Source: Azohydromonas caseinilytica (GTDB lineage Bacteria > Pseudomonadota > Gammaproteobacteria > Burkholderiales > Burkholderiaceae_C). From it: DNA of 64,000 nucleotides. The DNA lies in NCBI RefSeq assembly GCF_012927045.1, contig NZ_JABBFW010000013.1, positions 1-64,000 on the forward strand, given 5' to 3'. Shown piece after piece: positions 45,269 to 54,764 of the stretch (within the stretch, counting starts at the first letter, position 1; each line of letters starts with the position of its first letter). The notes beneath the pieces were generated by a model. It ran no database searches, was not told where the DNA came from, and saw nothing but the letters and a program-made list of their open reading frames with translations. Position numbers and translations under genes: made by a program.

Positions 45269-47251
45269 ATGGCCATGGCCGCGCCCGTCGCCGTCCGGAA
45301 GCCGAGGGCCCATGCCGCCCCGGTGGCCGGCCGGCCGCAACGGCGCAGCGCCGGCCCTGGGGGCGCGCTCGCGGTGGCCGTCGCGGCCCGCACGAACGCT
45401 TGCGCCTGTGGCGGCGGTTGCCCGCGCTGCGCCGGCGCCGGCACGCGGCTGCCGCTCACCCGCCCCGGCGATGCCGCCGAACGCGATGCCGAGGCGCGGG
45501 CCGGCGCCGCCCTGCGTTCCTTGCCGGCACTGCCGCCCGCGGTGGTTGCAGGCGACGGCCAGGGCCTGCCCGGGGCATGGCGTGCGCCGCTGGAACGCAG
45601 CTTCGGCGCCGGCCTGGGCCACGTGCGTCTGCATGCCGGAGCCGCAGCGGGGGCCGAGGCCGCACGGCTGGGCGCGGCGGCCTTCAGCGTCGGGCCGCAC
45701 ATGGCGTTTGCCTCCGGGCGGCTGGCGCCGCACACCGAGGCGGGACGCCGGCTGCTGGCCCATGAGGTCGCGCACACGCTGCAGCCCGGCGCGCGGGGAC
45801 GGCTGGCGCGCCAGTGCGCCGAAGCGCTGGCGGCCGTTTCCGTGCCGGCCGGGGATTCGCGGCTGCGCGCCTCGGCGCGGGTGGACCTGGGGCAGGTGCC
45901 CATCGGCAGCCAGATCAGCGCCACGCTGGGCGCCGACCTGAGCCTGCTGGTGCACGTGCCCCGCGCGCTGCAGCAGGCGCTGGCCCGCGGCGCACCCGAC
46001 TGGCTGGCCGGGCCGCTGGGCAATGCGTTGGTGGACATCGACATCTCCGGCCGTGTCGGCACGCCCGTGGCCCCGGGCAGCGCCACCGCCGGCAACCGGC
46101 TGTGCGTGGCGGTGGACTTCCACGAGGAAGCGCCGGGCCGGTGGACGGCCGACCTGCGGCTGCTGCGCGGCGGGCGCATGGAGGTGCCGCTGGTGCTGAA
46201 CATGGGCAGCGCCGTGGCGGCGCCGTCCAGCGCCACCCTGTTTCAGGCCGGGCCGGTGGGGGTGGGCATGCCCAGCGGCGTGGCGCGCCTGTCCATGAAC
46301 CTGGAGGAGGACCTCACGGCCAGCTTCGGCCCGGTGGCCGTGCCCGCCGCCAGCGATCCGGCCGTGCTGTGGGACAGCATCCGCGTCCAGCTGCGCGAGC
46401 TGGTGGCGCTGCGCGTGCAGCGCATCGGCCTGACCGAGCTGACGCGGCTGCGCGGTGCGCTGGAGCTGCCGCTGAGCCTGGGCGGCCCGGGCGCGCGGGA
46501 GGGCGAGGGCGAACCCGCGCGGCTGTCGCTGAGCGTGCTGGGCGACCTGCGCCTGCGCAGCGAGCTGGACCAGCAGGCCGGCCGCTTCACGCTGCGGCTG
46601 CTGCCCAGCAGCGTGAGCGCCACGGGCCTGGGCGGGATCCTGGGGCTGGAGCTGTCGGGCCACGGGCGGCTGAGCGCGCCGCTGCCCTCCAGCCTGCGTC
46701 TGGGCGAGCTCGACGGCCCCTTCCTGCGCAGCCTCGTGGCCCAGGGGGAAGGCGAGGGCGGGCTGCGCGGGCGGCTGTCGCTGGCGGGGCTGCGGGCCGG
46801 GCGGCTGGAGGCCAGTTTCCGCGTGCGCGAGGGGCTGCTCAGCGGCGAGGGCAGCCTCCTGAGCCCGGTTGGCGTGGGGGGTGGCCGCTTCCGCTACGGG
46901 CTGGACCAGGGTTTCAGCGCCGAGGCGGGCATGGTGGGCTTGACGCGCCTGGTTATTGCGCCTCCGGACGAGCGGCCCGAGGCGGCCCGCTGGCTGGGCC
47001 CATACCAGGAGCTGGACCTGGGCTCCTCGGTGTACGGGCTGGGCCTCACCGGCGTGGCGCTGCGCCCGGGCGCCACCCATATGCTGTCCGCGGGCGTGGG
47101 CCCGCAGTTCGTGGGCGAGCCCGAAGGCGCCACCGGCTCGCTGCCCGGCACCGTGCGCCTGCCCGTGATCGACAGCCCGGTGGGCCTTTACGGGGGCGTG
47201 AGCTACCAGGTGAGCTTCGACTGGGACCAGTGGCTGGCAGGCAGGCGCTGA
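45269..47251 (+). CDS. DUF4157 putative eCIS effector, copy 2, with large beta-rich domain
   Basis: The 660-residue protein has an N-terminal CACGGGCPRC motif (Cys45-Cys54), then a DUF4157 domain with HEVAH (His165, Glu166, His169). The following 470 residues are strongly alternating hydrophobic/polar strands with no Cys clusters and few helices except an LRELVALRVQRIGLTELTRL stretch. It ends in SFDWDQW. The pattern resembles an amphipathic beta-barrel or long beta solenoid. Last gene of the operon on this strand; 10 bp after copy 1. Confidence 0.75.
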   Translation: MAMAAPVAVRKPRAHAAPVAGRPQRRSAGPGGALAVAVAARTNACACGGGCPRCAGAGTRLPLTRPGDAAERDAEARAGAALRSLPALPPAVVAGDGQGLPGAWRAPLERSFGAGLGHVRLHAGAAAGAEAARLGAAAFSVGPHMAFASGRLAPHTEAGRRLLAHEVAHTLQPGARGRLARQCAEALAAVSVPAGDSRLRASARVDLGQVPIGSQISATLGADLSLLVHVPRALQQALARGAPDWLAGPLGNALVDIDISGRVGTPVAPGSATAGNRLCVAVDFHEEAPGRWTADLRLLRGGRMEVPLVLNMGSAVAAPSSATLFQAGPVGVGMPSGVARLSMNLEEDLTASFGPVAVPAASDPAVLWDSIRVQLRELVALRVQRIGLTELTRLRGALELPLSLGGPGAREGEGEPARLSLSVLGDLRLRSELDQQAGRFTLRLLPSSVSATGLGGILGLELSGHGRLSAPLPSSLRLGELDGPFLRSLVAQGEGEGGLRGRLSLAGLRAGRLEASFRVREGLLSGEGSLLSPVGVGGGRFRYGLDQGFSAEAGMVGLTRLVIAPPDERPEAARWLGPYQELDLGSSVYGLGLTGVALRPGATHMLSAGVGPQFVGEPEGATGSLPGTVRLPVIDSPVGLYGGVSYQVSFDWDQWLAGRR

Positions 47252-47282
47252 GGCCGGTACCGACCCCCTACCTTGCAGGCGC

Positions 47283-47669
47283 TCAGGCCGGATGGCCGGT
47301 GGACGAGCCGACCACCTGCGTCCGCGCGGCCGGGAAATCGCCGGCCGGCCGCAGCAGGCCCGGCTCGCCCGCCCCCAGGCTGCCGGCCTGGATAGCCTGG
47401 ACGGCCGCCTCGGCACTTTCGAAGGCCGGCTCCAGGGCGTCGAGCAGCAGGTGGACCTCGCCGGCATAGGCCGGGGCCATGGAGTCGAGCAGGTCGGCCT
47501 CGGCGGTGAGTGCCACGGGCCGTGTCAGGCTGGGCAGCAGCCGCTCCAGCGCCACGATGTCCCGCACCCGGTAGACGCGGCAGCGCGCGTCGGCCTCGCG
47601 GCGGACGAGATGGTCGCCGGGCCGGCATTCGACGGCGCCGGCGGGAAAGGTTCGGGGCAGGGCGGTCAT
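47283..47669 (-). CDS. Small protein paired with third DUF4157 gene, possible immunity/adaptor
   Basis: A 128-residue soluble, acidic protein with no motif I recognise. It starts 19 bp after the stop of the DUF4157 gene upstream on the same strand, so the two are probably cotranscribed. Small genes behind toxin-like genes are often immunity proteins or chaperones, but nothing in the sequence proves this here. It is convergent with the eCIS operon end, separated by 31 bp. Confidence 0.55.
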   Translation of the reverse strand: MTALPRTFPAGAVECRPGDHLVRREADARCRVYRVRDIVALERLLPSLTRPVALTAEADLLDSMAPAYAGEVHLLLDALEPAFESAEAAVQAIQAGSLGAGEPGLLRPAGDFPAARTQVVGSSTGHPA

Positions 47670-47688
47670 CGCGGGGCCTCGATGCGCC

Positions 47689-48930
47689 TCAGCGGCAGTC
47701 TCCGCAGCTGATCACTTCGCGCATGTTGGTCCGCACCTTGTAGAGCGGGCGTCCATTGGGCGCGTCGCCGGGGTTGTCGTCCCGGTCGAGCGCCCGGTCG
47801 CGGCCGGCGGGCCGGAAGCTCGGCCCCGTGCCCGGGCCGTGGATGGGGCGAGGGCCGTTCTTGCCGTAGACGTTGGTGGGATCGTTGCCGGCGCCGTCCA
47901 TGCGGCCGCCCACGATGTGGAAGTCCCGCCAGGTGGGGTCGACGACGTTGCCCAGGTCATCCTCCGTCCGGATGTCGTACGTCCACAGCCAGAACTTCAC
48001 CTGCCCGGCGCCGCAGTTGCCCACCGGGCACACCAGCCGGTCGAATTCCTTGGCCATGTCGGCATAGACGGCCGACGGCGGCGACGTGAACCGGTAGGTG
48101 CGCAACGCCAGGCCGGCGCAGTTGTAGCTCAGACGGTTGACGGAGGCGTCGTAGCCGGGATAGCTGCTGCAGGGCGTGCGCCGCAGTTGCTGCCTCGACA
48201 GCCGGCCGTCGGATTGCTGGAGCACGTGCGTGAGCTCGTGCGCCAACAGCCGCTGCCCGGCGTATGACGTGGGCGCGTACTCGGCGGCGCCGAAAAAGAT
48301 GTCGTGGCCGATGGTGAAGGCGCGCGCGTCGATCTGCCGTGCCAGGCTGGCGGCCCGGCCGTCGCTGTGGATGCGCACGGCGGAGAAGTCGTGGCCGAAA
48401 TGGCCTTCCATGTAGGCGCGCGTGGCGGCCGGCAAGACATGGCCGCCGCCCGCGATGGCGTGCTGCAGCGCGTGTTCGTACTGCGGCGTCACGGTGGGGC
48501 CCGGTGCCGCGGTGGCGCTGGGGCTACGCTGCACGGTGTCCTCCTCGGGCGCCGTGCCGGCTTGCTCCATGGCGGGTTGCCTGCCCTCCGGCGCGGGCAT
48601 GCTGTCCGGCACATCCTCCGGCTCCAGCGGCTTGCGCCGCAGCAGGGGCTGGAGTCCGGCTGCGGCGCCGGGCTCGACCACGGCGGGGCCGCCGTGCATG
48701 ACGGCATCGGCCATGCGATCGGCCTCCCGTTCGAAGCGGTCGTCGGGGGCGCCGATCGAGAGCCTGGAGCTGGCCTGGCAGCGTGGGCAACCGCCTCCGC
48801 AGGCGCAGTCGGACGAGCGCTGCGGCAGCCTGCGCATCAGGGCCGGCAGCACGGAACGGACTTCCGGCGCCGAGCGGTGGGCGCCGCTACCGCGCCTGGT
48901 CAAGGCTTCTCGTTGCAGCAGACGGGACAT
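47689..48930 (-). CDS. DUF4157 putative eCIS effector, copy 3, possible NlpC/CHAP-like domain
   Basis: The 413-residue protein has the N-terminal CACGGGCPRC motif (Cys42-Cys51), a Pro/Glu-rich linker, and a DUF4157 domain (about 150-250) with YMEGHFGHDFSAVRIHSDG and HELTH (His231, Glu232, His235). The C-terminal region (260-413) contains YNCAGLALRTY with Cys271 and FHIVGGR with His338, an order like the Cys/His pair of NlpC/P60 or CHAP peptidases; this assignment is inferred. The ATG at 48930 has a GGAGG ribosome site. Alternative longer starts (to 49125) lack one. Confidence 0.75.
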   Translation of the reverse strand: MSRLLQREALTRRGSGAHRSAPEVRSVLPALMRRLPQRSSDCACGGGCPRCQASSRLSIGAPDDRFEREADRMADAVMHGGPAVVEPGAAAGLQPLLRRKPLEPEDVPDSMPAPEGRQPAMEQAGTAPEEDTVQRSPSATAAPGPTVTPQYEHALQHAIAGGGHVLPAATRAYMEGHFGHDFSAVRIHSDGRAASLARQIDARAFTIGHDIFFGAAEYAPTSYAGQRLLAHELTHVLQQSDGRLSRQQLRRTPCSSYPGYDASVNRLSYNCAGLALRTYRFTSPPSAVYADMAKEFDRLVCPVGNCGAGQVKFWLWTYDIRTEDDLGNVVDPTWRDFHIVGGRMDGAGNDPTNVYGKNGPRPIHGPGTGPSFRPAGRDRALDRDDNPGDAPNGRPLYKVRTNMREVISCGDCR

Positions 48931-49520
48931 GGAGGGCTCCTCCCTTGCGAACCGAGGCGCCGCGGCTGCCGCCGGCGCGGCCGTGAGCGCCGGGCGCTTG
49001 CGCCTGCAGACCGGGCCGTGCGGGATTGACGGATACCTGGGCCGGTTGTACCTGCGCGTGCCCACAAGGCAAGCTCTATCCGACACGGCGGAGGGGCCGG
49101 CTTGATGAGCGGAAAGCGCGAGCACATGGTGTCCGTGCCCTTGCTGCCGCGAGCCGCAGGCCGGCCCTGCCTGGTGTGCGGCTCACTCCTCGCCGGGGCG
49201 ATTAATTACAACATACACGGTTGAATCTGAACCGCAACCATAGCTGCTACGAACAACCACATCTCCAAGCCCCCCTTTTTTGCTCGCCTGTATTTCTCTT
49301 GATTCACCTGATTCGAGCAGCCGCAGCTCGACACGCGCACGGTCATCCGTGTGCGTCTGCGCTACCGAACAGCGCGGCGCACGCCCCTAGAGAAAGGAAG
49401 GTGGGAAAGAGGGCTTGAATCGAAACGGGGCGCTTCCGTGGTCGGGAACCGGAAGATTTCCAGAGAACCTTGTATGTCGCTTGCGAGTCCAGGGCGGGCG
49501 CTTGGCCCTGCCCTGGCGCG
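48931..49520. other. 590-bp AT-richer gap, no gene seen
   Basis: This stretch contains no supported gene. Its middle (about 49200-49330) is clearly richer in A/T than the rest of the window (ATTAATTACAACATACACGG) and includes a T-run in CCCCCCTTTTTTG. It lies between the copy 3 gene (its promoter should be near the left end) and the 3' end of the efflux operon at the right. It may mark the border between the eCIS island and older chromosome. The ORF at 49221-49418 is not supported. Confidence 0.4.
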
Positions 49521-50123
49521 TCAGTCGTCGATCAGCATGCGCACCAAGCGCTGGATCTCGCGCACCAGCGCCGGCTTGTCCATGGCCGGGTCGCGCACGC
49601 TGCGCACCATGAGCCCGTCAAAGATCGCCGCCAAGGCCACGCCGCGTGCGCGCAGCGTGGCCGGGTCGAGCTGCACCCCGCGCTGCGCCAGCGCCGACTG
49701 CAGCAGCATTTCGCAGCGCTCGCGGCTGGCCGCCTCGGCGGCCTGCACCACGGCGGCGAGTTTCGGATTGCGGCCGGCCTCGGCCGCGACCTCCAGGCGC
49801 AGCGCGGCCGCAGGCAGCGCGGTGGTTTCGTCCACGCCGGCAGCCACCCCGTCGATCATGGCCTGCGCCACGTCGGGCTCGCGCAGCATCGCCGTGGCCT
49901 TGTCCAGCCACAGCGCCTGGTCGCGCGCGACGATGGCGCCGATGAGCTCTTCCTTGTTCTCGAACAGGTTGTAGATGTGGCCCGGGCTCATGCCCGCGGT
50001 GCGCGCGATCTCGGCCATGCTCGCGCCATGGAAGCCGCTCGCGCGAAAGCACTGCGCCGCGGCGTCCAGCACCTGCTGGCGCCGCAGCTCGGCACGCTCG
50101 CTCTCGCTGACCGGCGCCATCAT
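49521..50123 (-). CDS. TetR-family repressor of the efflux operon
   Basis: The 200-residue protein has a TetR helix-turn-helix (LDAAAQCFRASGFHGASMAEIARTAGMSPGHIYNLFENKEEL, about 19-60) and a helical ligand-binding domain. It is the last gene of the efflux operon; its start overlaps the outer-membrane factor stop (ATGA at 50120-50123). A 16-bp palindrome before the first operon gene is its likely operator, so it represses its own operon. An efflux substrate would be the expected inducer. Confidence 0.88.
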   Translation of the reverse strand: MMAPVSESERAELRRQQVLDAAAQCFRASGFHGASMAEIARTAGMSPGHIYNLFENKEELIGAIVARDQALWLDKATAMLREPDVAQAMIDGVAAGVDETTALPAAALRLEVAAEAGRNPKLAAVVQAAEAASRERCEMLLQSALAQRGVQLDPATLRARGVALAAIFDGLMVRSVRDPAMDKPALVREIQRLVRMLIDD

Positions 50124-51583
50124 CGGGCGGCCGCCGGAGTCGCTACGGCGGCGGTGGTACCGGATGTGGCTTCCCAGCCGCCACCCAAGGAGCGGTACAG
50201 CGACACGGCATTGAGCTGCTGCGACAGCGCCGTGGCGATGCGACCCTGCTGCGCCGTGTACAGCGAGCGCTGCGCGTCGAGCACGCTCAGGAAGTCGTCC
50301 ACGCCGCGCTCGAAGCGCGCCTGCGACAGGAACTGTGCCCGCGCCGCCGCCTTTTCCAGCTCGGTCTGCGCCGCCAGCTGCTCGACCAGGCTCTGCCGCT
50401 GCGCCAGCCCCTCGGCCACCTCGCGGAAGGCGGCCTGGATGCTGCGCTCGTAGCTGGCGACGGCGATGTCGCGCTCCGCCTGTGCGACCTGCAGATTGGC
50501 GCGATTGCGGCCCTGGTCGAAGATGGGCAGCGCCAGTTGCGGCGCGAAGCTCCAGATGCCCGAGCCGGCACCGAACAGGCCCGACAGCGCGTTGCTGGCC
50601 GTGCCGATCGAGGCCGTGAGCGAGATGCGCGGGAAGAAGGCCGCGCGCGCCGCGCCGATGGTGGCGTTGGCCGCCAGCAGGTCGCGCTCGGCCTGCGCCA
50701 CGTCCGGGCGCTGCAGCAGCACCTCCGAGGACAGGCCCGCCGGCAGCGGCGCGAAGCTCAGGGCCGTCGCCTCCGAGCCCGGCAGCAGCTCCGGCGGCAG
50801 CGGCATGCCCGCCAGCAGCTGCAGCGCCTGCAGGTCCGCCTCGGCCTGGCCGGCGTAGCGCGCGACGTCGGCCCGGGCCGATTCCACCGTGGTGCGCGCG
50901 CGCTGCACGTCCAGGTCGGAGGACACGCCCAGCTCCAGCCGGCGCTCGGTCAGCCGCAGCGTGTCGGACTGGCTCTTGAGCGTGGCCTGCGCCAGCTCCA
51001 GGCGCTGGCGGTCCGCCGCCAACGTCAGCCAGCTGCCGGCCACCTGCGACACCAGGCTGATGTGCGCGGCGCGGCGCGCCTCCTCGCTGGAGAGGAACTG
51101 CTGCAGCGCCGACTCGCGCAGGCTGCGCACGCGGCCGAACAGGTCCAGCTCGAAGCTGCTGAAGCCCAGCGTCGCGCTGTACTGGCGCGACACCGTGGAG
51201 CGGCCGCTGAGGCTCAGGTCCGCGGGCGTGCGCTGCGCGCTGGAGCCGGCCGCCACGCCGATGGCCGGCAGCGTCTCGGCCGCCTGCACGCCGTAGAGGC
51301 CGCGGGCGCGCTCGATGTTGAGCGCGGCGATGCGCAGGTCGCGGTTGTGGTCCAGCGCCAGCGCGATCGTCTTCTGCAGCCGCTCGTCGCCGAAGAAGGA
51401 CTGCCAGCCGATGTCGGCCACCGGCGTGGCGGCGGTTTCGCCGGGCGCGCCCAGCTGTGCGGGCACCGGCGCCGCGGGGCGCTGGTACTGGGGCGCCAGG
51501 CTGGCACAGCCACTGAGGAAGGCAAGGGCGGCCACCGCCACGGCGGCCAGGCGGGGAAGGGATCGGTTCATCGAACGATTCAT
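50120..51583 (-). CDS. Outer-membrane efflux lipoprotein, NodT family
   Basis: The 487-residue protein has a lipoprotein signal (FLSGC) and a TolC-like fold: two OEP repeats with the long coiled coils (NRDLRIAALNIERARGLYGVQA; NRANLQVAQAERDIAVASYE). It forms the outer-membrane channel of the tripartite pump. Start at 51583 is selected over 51571 and 51628; the 51571 Met repeats the same start phrase (MNRS) and would also be possible. It lies 7 bp after the pump gene. Confidence 0.92.
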   Translation of the reverse strand: MNRSMNRSLPRLAAVAVAALAFLSGCASLAPQYQRPAAPVPAQLGAPGETAATPVADIGWQSFFGDERLQKTIALALDHNRDLRIAALNIERARGLYGVQAAETLPAIGVAAGSSAQRTPADLSLSGRSTVSRQYSATLGFSSFELDLFGRVRSLRESALQQFLSSEEARRAAHISLVSQVAGSWLTLAADRQRLELAQATLKSQSDTLRLTERRLELGVSSDLDVQRARTTVESARADVARYAGQAEADLQALQLLAGMPLPPELLPGSEATALSFAPLPAGLSSEVLLQRPDVAQAERDLLAANATIGAARAAFFPRISLTASIGTASNALSGLFGAGSGIWSFAPQLALPIFDQGRNRANLQVAQAERDIAVASYERSIQAAFREVAEGLAQRQSLVEQLAAQTELEKAAARAQFLSQARFERGVDDFLSVLDAQRSLYTAQQGRIATALSQQLNAVSLYRSLGGGWEATSGTTAAVATPAAAR

Positions 51584-51590
51584 CTCAAGC

Positions 51591-54500
51591 TCAGGCAGGG
51601 TCGCCCGCGACGGCGGTGGAGGCGGCACCGGCCGCGGAAGGCGCCGGCTTGCCCTTGAAGCGGCTGCGCACGACGACGAAGAACAGCGGCACGAAGAAGA
51701 TGCCCAGCACCGTGGCGGCGACCATGCCGCCCAGCACGCCGGTGCCGATGGCGTTCTGCGAACCCGAGCCCGCGCCGGTGGCCAGCGCCAGCGGCATCAC
51801 GCCCAGGCCAAAGGCCAGCGAGGTCATCAGGATCGGGCGCAGCCGCAGGCGCACCGCCTCCAGCGTGGCGTCCATCAGGCCGTGGCCCTGTTCAACCAGG
51901 TCCTTGGCGAATTCCACGATCAGGATCGCGTTCTTGGCCGACAGGCCCACGGTCACCAGCAGGCCGACCTGGAAGTACACGTCGTTGCTCAGCCCGCGGC
52001 CGAAGGCGGCCAGCACCGCGCCCAGCACGCCCAGCGGCACCACCAGCATCACCGCGAAGGGGATGGACCAGCTCTCGTACAGCGCCGCCAGGCACAGGAA
52101 CACCACCAGGATCGAGATGGCGTAGAGCGCCGGCGCCTGCGAGCCGGAGATGCGCTCCTGGTAGGACAGGCCGCTGAAGGCGATGTTGAAGCCCGGCGGC
52201 AGCTGCGCCGCCAGCCGCTCCACGGTCTTGAGCGCATCGCCCGAGCTCGTGCCCGGCGCGGCCTGGCCCTGGATCTGCACCGCGCCCACGCCGTTGAAGC
52301 GCTCCAGGCGCGGCGAGCCCGTTTCCCAGTGCGCCGTGGCGAAGGCGTTGAACGGCACCATCTCGCCCTGCGCGTTGCGCACCCGCCAGTCGTTGAGGTC
52401 GTCAGGTTGCATGCGGAAGGGCGCGTCGGCCTGCATGTACACGCGCTTGACGCGGCCGCGGTCGATGAAGTCGTCCACGTAGGAGCCGCCCCAGGCCGAG
52501 GCCAGCATCTCGTTGATGGAGGCCACCGACACGCCCAAAGCGCCGGCCTTGGCCTGGTCCACGTCGATGCGCAGCTGCGGCGAGTCGTCCAGCCCGTTGG
52601 GCCGCACGCCGGCGAGCGTGGGCTCCTTGGCCGCCATGCCCAGGAACTGGTTGCGCGCCTGCATCAGCGCCTCGTGGCCCAGGCCCGCCTGGTCCTGCAG
52701 GTAGAACTCAAAGCCGGTGGCGTTGCCCAGCTCGATCACCGCCGGCGGCGCGAAGGCGAAGGCCATGGCGTCGCGCCACTGCATGAAAGTGCCCATGGCC
52801 CGGCCGGCAATGGCGCGCACGCCGTTCTCGGCGCCCTTGCGCTCGCTCCAGTCCTTCATGCGCACGAAGCCGATGCCCATGTTCTCGCCACGGCCGGCGA
52901 AGCTGAAGCCCGCCACCGTGAAGATCGACTGCACCCGCGAGGCCTCGCTCTCCAGGAAGTGCTTCTCCACGCGCTCGATAACCTGCAGCGTGCGCTGCTG
53001 CGTGGCGCCGGCGGGCAGCTGGATCTGCGTGAACAGGATGCCCTGGTCCTCATCGGGCAGGAAGGACTGCGGCAGCCGCGCGAACAGCGCCGCCAGGCCC
53101 AGCACGAGCAGCCCGTACACCATCAGCCAGCGCTTGCGCCGGCCCAGCATGCCGCGCACCGCGCCCTGCGTGCCCTGGGTGCCGCGGTCGAAGCTGCGGT
53201 TGAACCAGGTGAAGAAGCGGCCATGGGCGTGGTGCTCGCCACGGTGCAGCGGCTTGAGGATGGTGGCGCACAGCGCCGGCGTCAGGATCAGCGCCACCAG
53301 CACCGACAGCGCCATGGCCGAGACGATGGTGATGGAGAACTGGCGGTAGATCACGCCGGTGGAGCCGCCGAAGAAAGCCATGGGCACCAGCACCGCGCAC
53401 AGCACCAGCGCGATGCCGATCAGCGCGCCCGTGATCTGGCCCATCGACTTGCGCGTGGCCTCGCGGGGCGAGAGCCCTTCCTCGGTCATCACGCGCTCGA
53501 CGTTCTCCACCACCACGATGGCATCGTCCACCAGCAGGCCGATGGCCAGCACCAGGCCGAACATGGTCAGCGTGTTGATGGAGAAGCCCGCCACCGACAT
53601 CACGCCGAAGGTGCCCAGCAGCACCACCGGCACGGCGATCGTCGGGATCAGCGTGGCGCGGAAGTTCTGCAGGAACAGGAACATCACCAGGAACACCAGC
53701 ACCACGGCTTCCACCAGCGTCTTGACCACCTCCTCGATGGACAGGCGCACGAAGGGCGTGGTGTCGTAGGCGACCACGGCCGTCAGGCCGGCGGGGAAGT
53801 TCTTTTCCAGGCGCTTGAGCTCGGCCCGGGCGGCGTCGGCCGTGTCCAAGGCATTGGCGCCCGTGGCCAGTCGCAGGGCCACGCCGGCGGCGGGCTTGCC
53901 GTTGTAGCGGGACTCGATCGAGTAGTTCTCGGCACCGATCTCCACCCGCGCCACGTCGCGCAGGTGCACCTGCCCACCCTCGGTGCTGGTACGCAGCAGG
54001 ATGGCCTCGAACTGCTGCGGCGTCTGCAGCCGGGTCTGCGCCGTGATGGTGGCATTGAGCTGCTGCCCGGCTTGCGCCGGCGCGGCGCCGATCTGGCCGG
54101 CCGAGACCTGCGCGTTCTGCGCGCGGATGGCGGCGGCGACGTCAGCCGGCGTGAGCTTGTACTGGTCGAGCTTGGTCGGGTCCAGCCAGATCCGCATCGC
54201 GTACTGCGCGCCGAACAGCGTCACTTCGCCCACGCCCGGCACGCGGCTGAGCGGGTCCACCAGCTGCGCGGACACGTAGTCCGAGATGTCGTTGCGGTCC
54301 ATGGAGCCGTCTTCCGACACGAAGCCCAGCACCATCAGGAAGTTGATGCGGCTCTTGACCACCTGCACGCCCTGGCGCTGCACCTCCTGCGGCAGCAGCG
54401 AGGTGGCGGCGGCGAGCTTGTTCTGCACCTGCACCTGCGCGATGTCGGCGTTGGTGCCGGCGGTGAAGGTCAGCGTGATGGCGACGTTGCCCTGCGCGTC

Positions 54501-54746
54501 GCTGGTGGACGACATGTAGGTCAGGCCGTCCAGGCCCTTCATGCGCTGCTCGATGATCTGCGTGACCGTGTCCTCCAGCGTCTTGGCGGAGGCGCCGGGG
54601 TAGGTCGCGTTGATGGTGATCTGCGGCGGCGCGATCGGCGGGTACTGCTCGATGGCCAGCGTGCGGATGGCCAGCGCGCCGGCCAGCATGATGATGATCG
54701 CGATCACCCACGCGAAGATGGGGCGATCGATGAAGAAGCGTGACAT
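51591..54746 (-). CDS. RND multidrug efflux pump (HAE1 family)
   Basis: The 1051-residue inner-membrane transporter has the RND repeat architecture, twelve predicted transmembrane helices and two large periplasmic loops. The proton-relay pair Asp407/Asp408 ([17 protein letters not shown]) is at the same positions as in AcrB. Substrates are probably hydrophobic or amphipathic toxic compounds. Homologues are MexB/AcrB/AdeB types; no further assignment is possible. It is 18 bp after the fusion-protein gene. Confidence 0.95.
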   Translation of the reverse strand: MSRFFIDRPIFAWVIAIIIMLAGALAIRTLAIEQYPPIAPPQITINATYPGASAKTLEDTVTQIIEQRMKGLDGLTYMSSTSDAQGNVAITLTFTAGTNADIAQVQVQNKLAAATSLLPQEVQRQGVQVVKSRINFLMVLGFVSEDGSMDRNDISDYVSAQLVDPLSRVPGVGEVTLFGAQYAMRIWLDPTKLDQYKLTPADVAAAIRAQNAQVSAGQIGAAPAQAGQQLNATITAQTRLQTPQQFEAILLRTSTEGGQVHLRDVARVEIGAENYSIESRYNGKPAAGVALRLATGANALDTADAARAELKRLEKNFPAGLTAVVAYDTTPFVRLSIEEVVKTLVEAVVLVFLVMFLFLQNFRATLIPTIAVPVVLLGTFGVMSVAGFSINTLTMFGLVLAIGLLVDDAIVVVENVERVMTEEGLSPREATRKSMGQITGALIGIALVLCAVLVPMAFFGGSTGVIYRQFSITIVSAMALSVLVALILTPALCATILKPLHRGEHHAHGRFFTWFNRSFDRGTQGTQGAVRGMLGRRKRWLMVYGLLVLGLAALFARLPQSFLPDEDQGILFTQIQLPAGATQQRTLQVIERVEKHFLESEASRVQSIFTVAGFSFAGRGENMGIGFVRMKDWSERKGAENGVRAIAGRAMGTFMQWRDAMAFAFAPPAVIELGNATGFEFYLQDQAGLGHEALMQARNQFLGMAAKEPTLAGVRPNGLDDSPQLRIDVDQAKAGALGVSVASINEMLASAWGGSYVDDFIDRGRVKRVYMQADAPFRMQPDDLNDWRVRNAQGEMVPFNAFATAHWETGSPRLERFNGVGAVQIQGQAAPGTSSGDALKTVERLAAQLPPGFNIAFSGLSYQERISGSQAPALYAISILVVFLCLAALYESWSIPFAVMLVVPLGVLGAVLAAFGRGLSNDVYFQVGLLVTVGLSAKNAILIVEFAKDLVEQGHGLMDATLEAVRLRLRPILMTSLAFGLGVMPLALATGAGSGSQNAIGTGVLGGMVAATVLGIFFVPLFFVVVRSRFKGKPAPSAAGAASTAVAGDPA

Positions 54747-54764
54747 GGATAGCGCCTCGGATGA

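Noticed and set aside
19868..47251. Interpretation as a prophage or type VI secretion system
   Set aside because: No capsid, portal, terminase, lysis or integrase genes in the operon, and no TssJ/K/L/M or ClpV homologue. DUF4255, the Pvc15-like ATPase and DUF4157 proteins are eCIS marks.
49221..49418. 65-residue ORF in the AT-richer gap
   Set aside because: No ribosome site, odd His/Cys/Arg composition and no domain; the region is better seen as non-coding.
51315..54743. A 1142-residue open frame on the plus strand over the RND pump
   Set aside because: The minus strand encodes an unmistakable RND transporter with conserved Asp pair; the opposite frame is a shadow rich in His/Gln/Arg.
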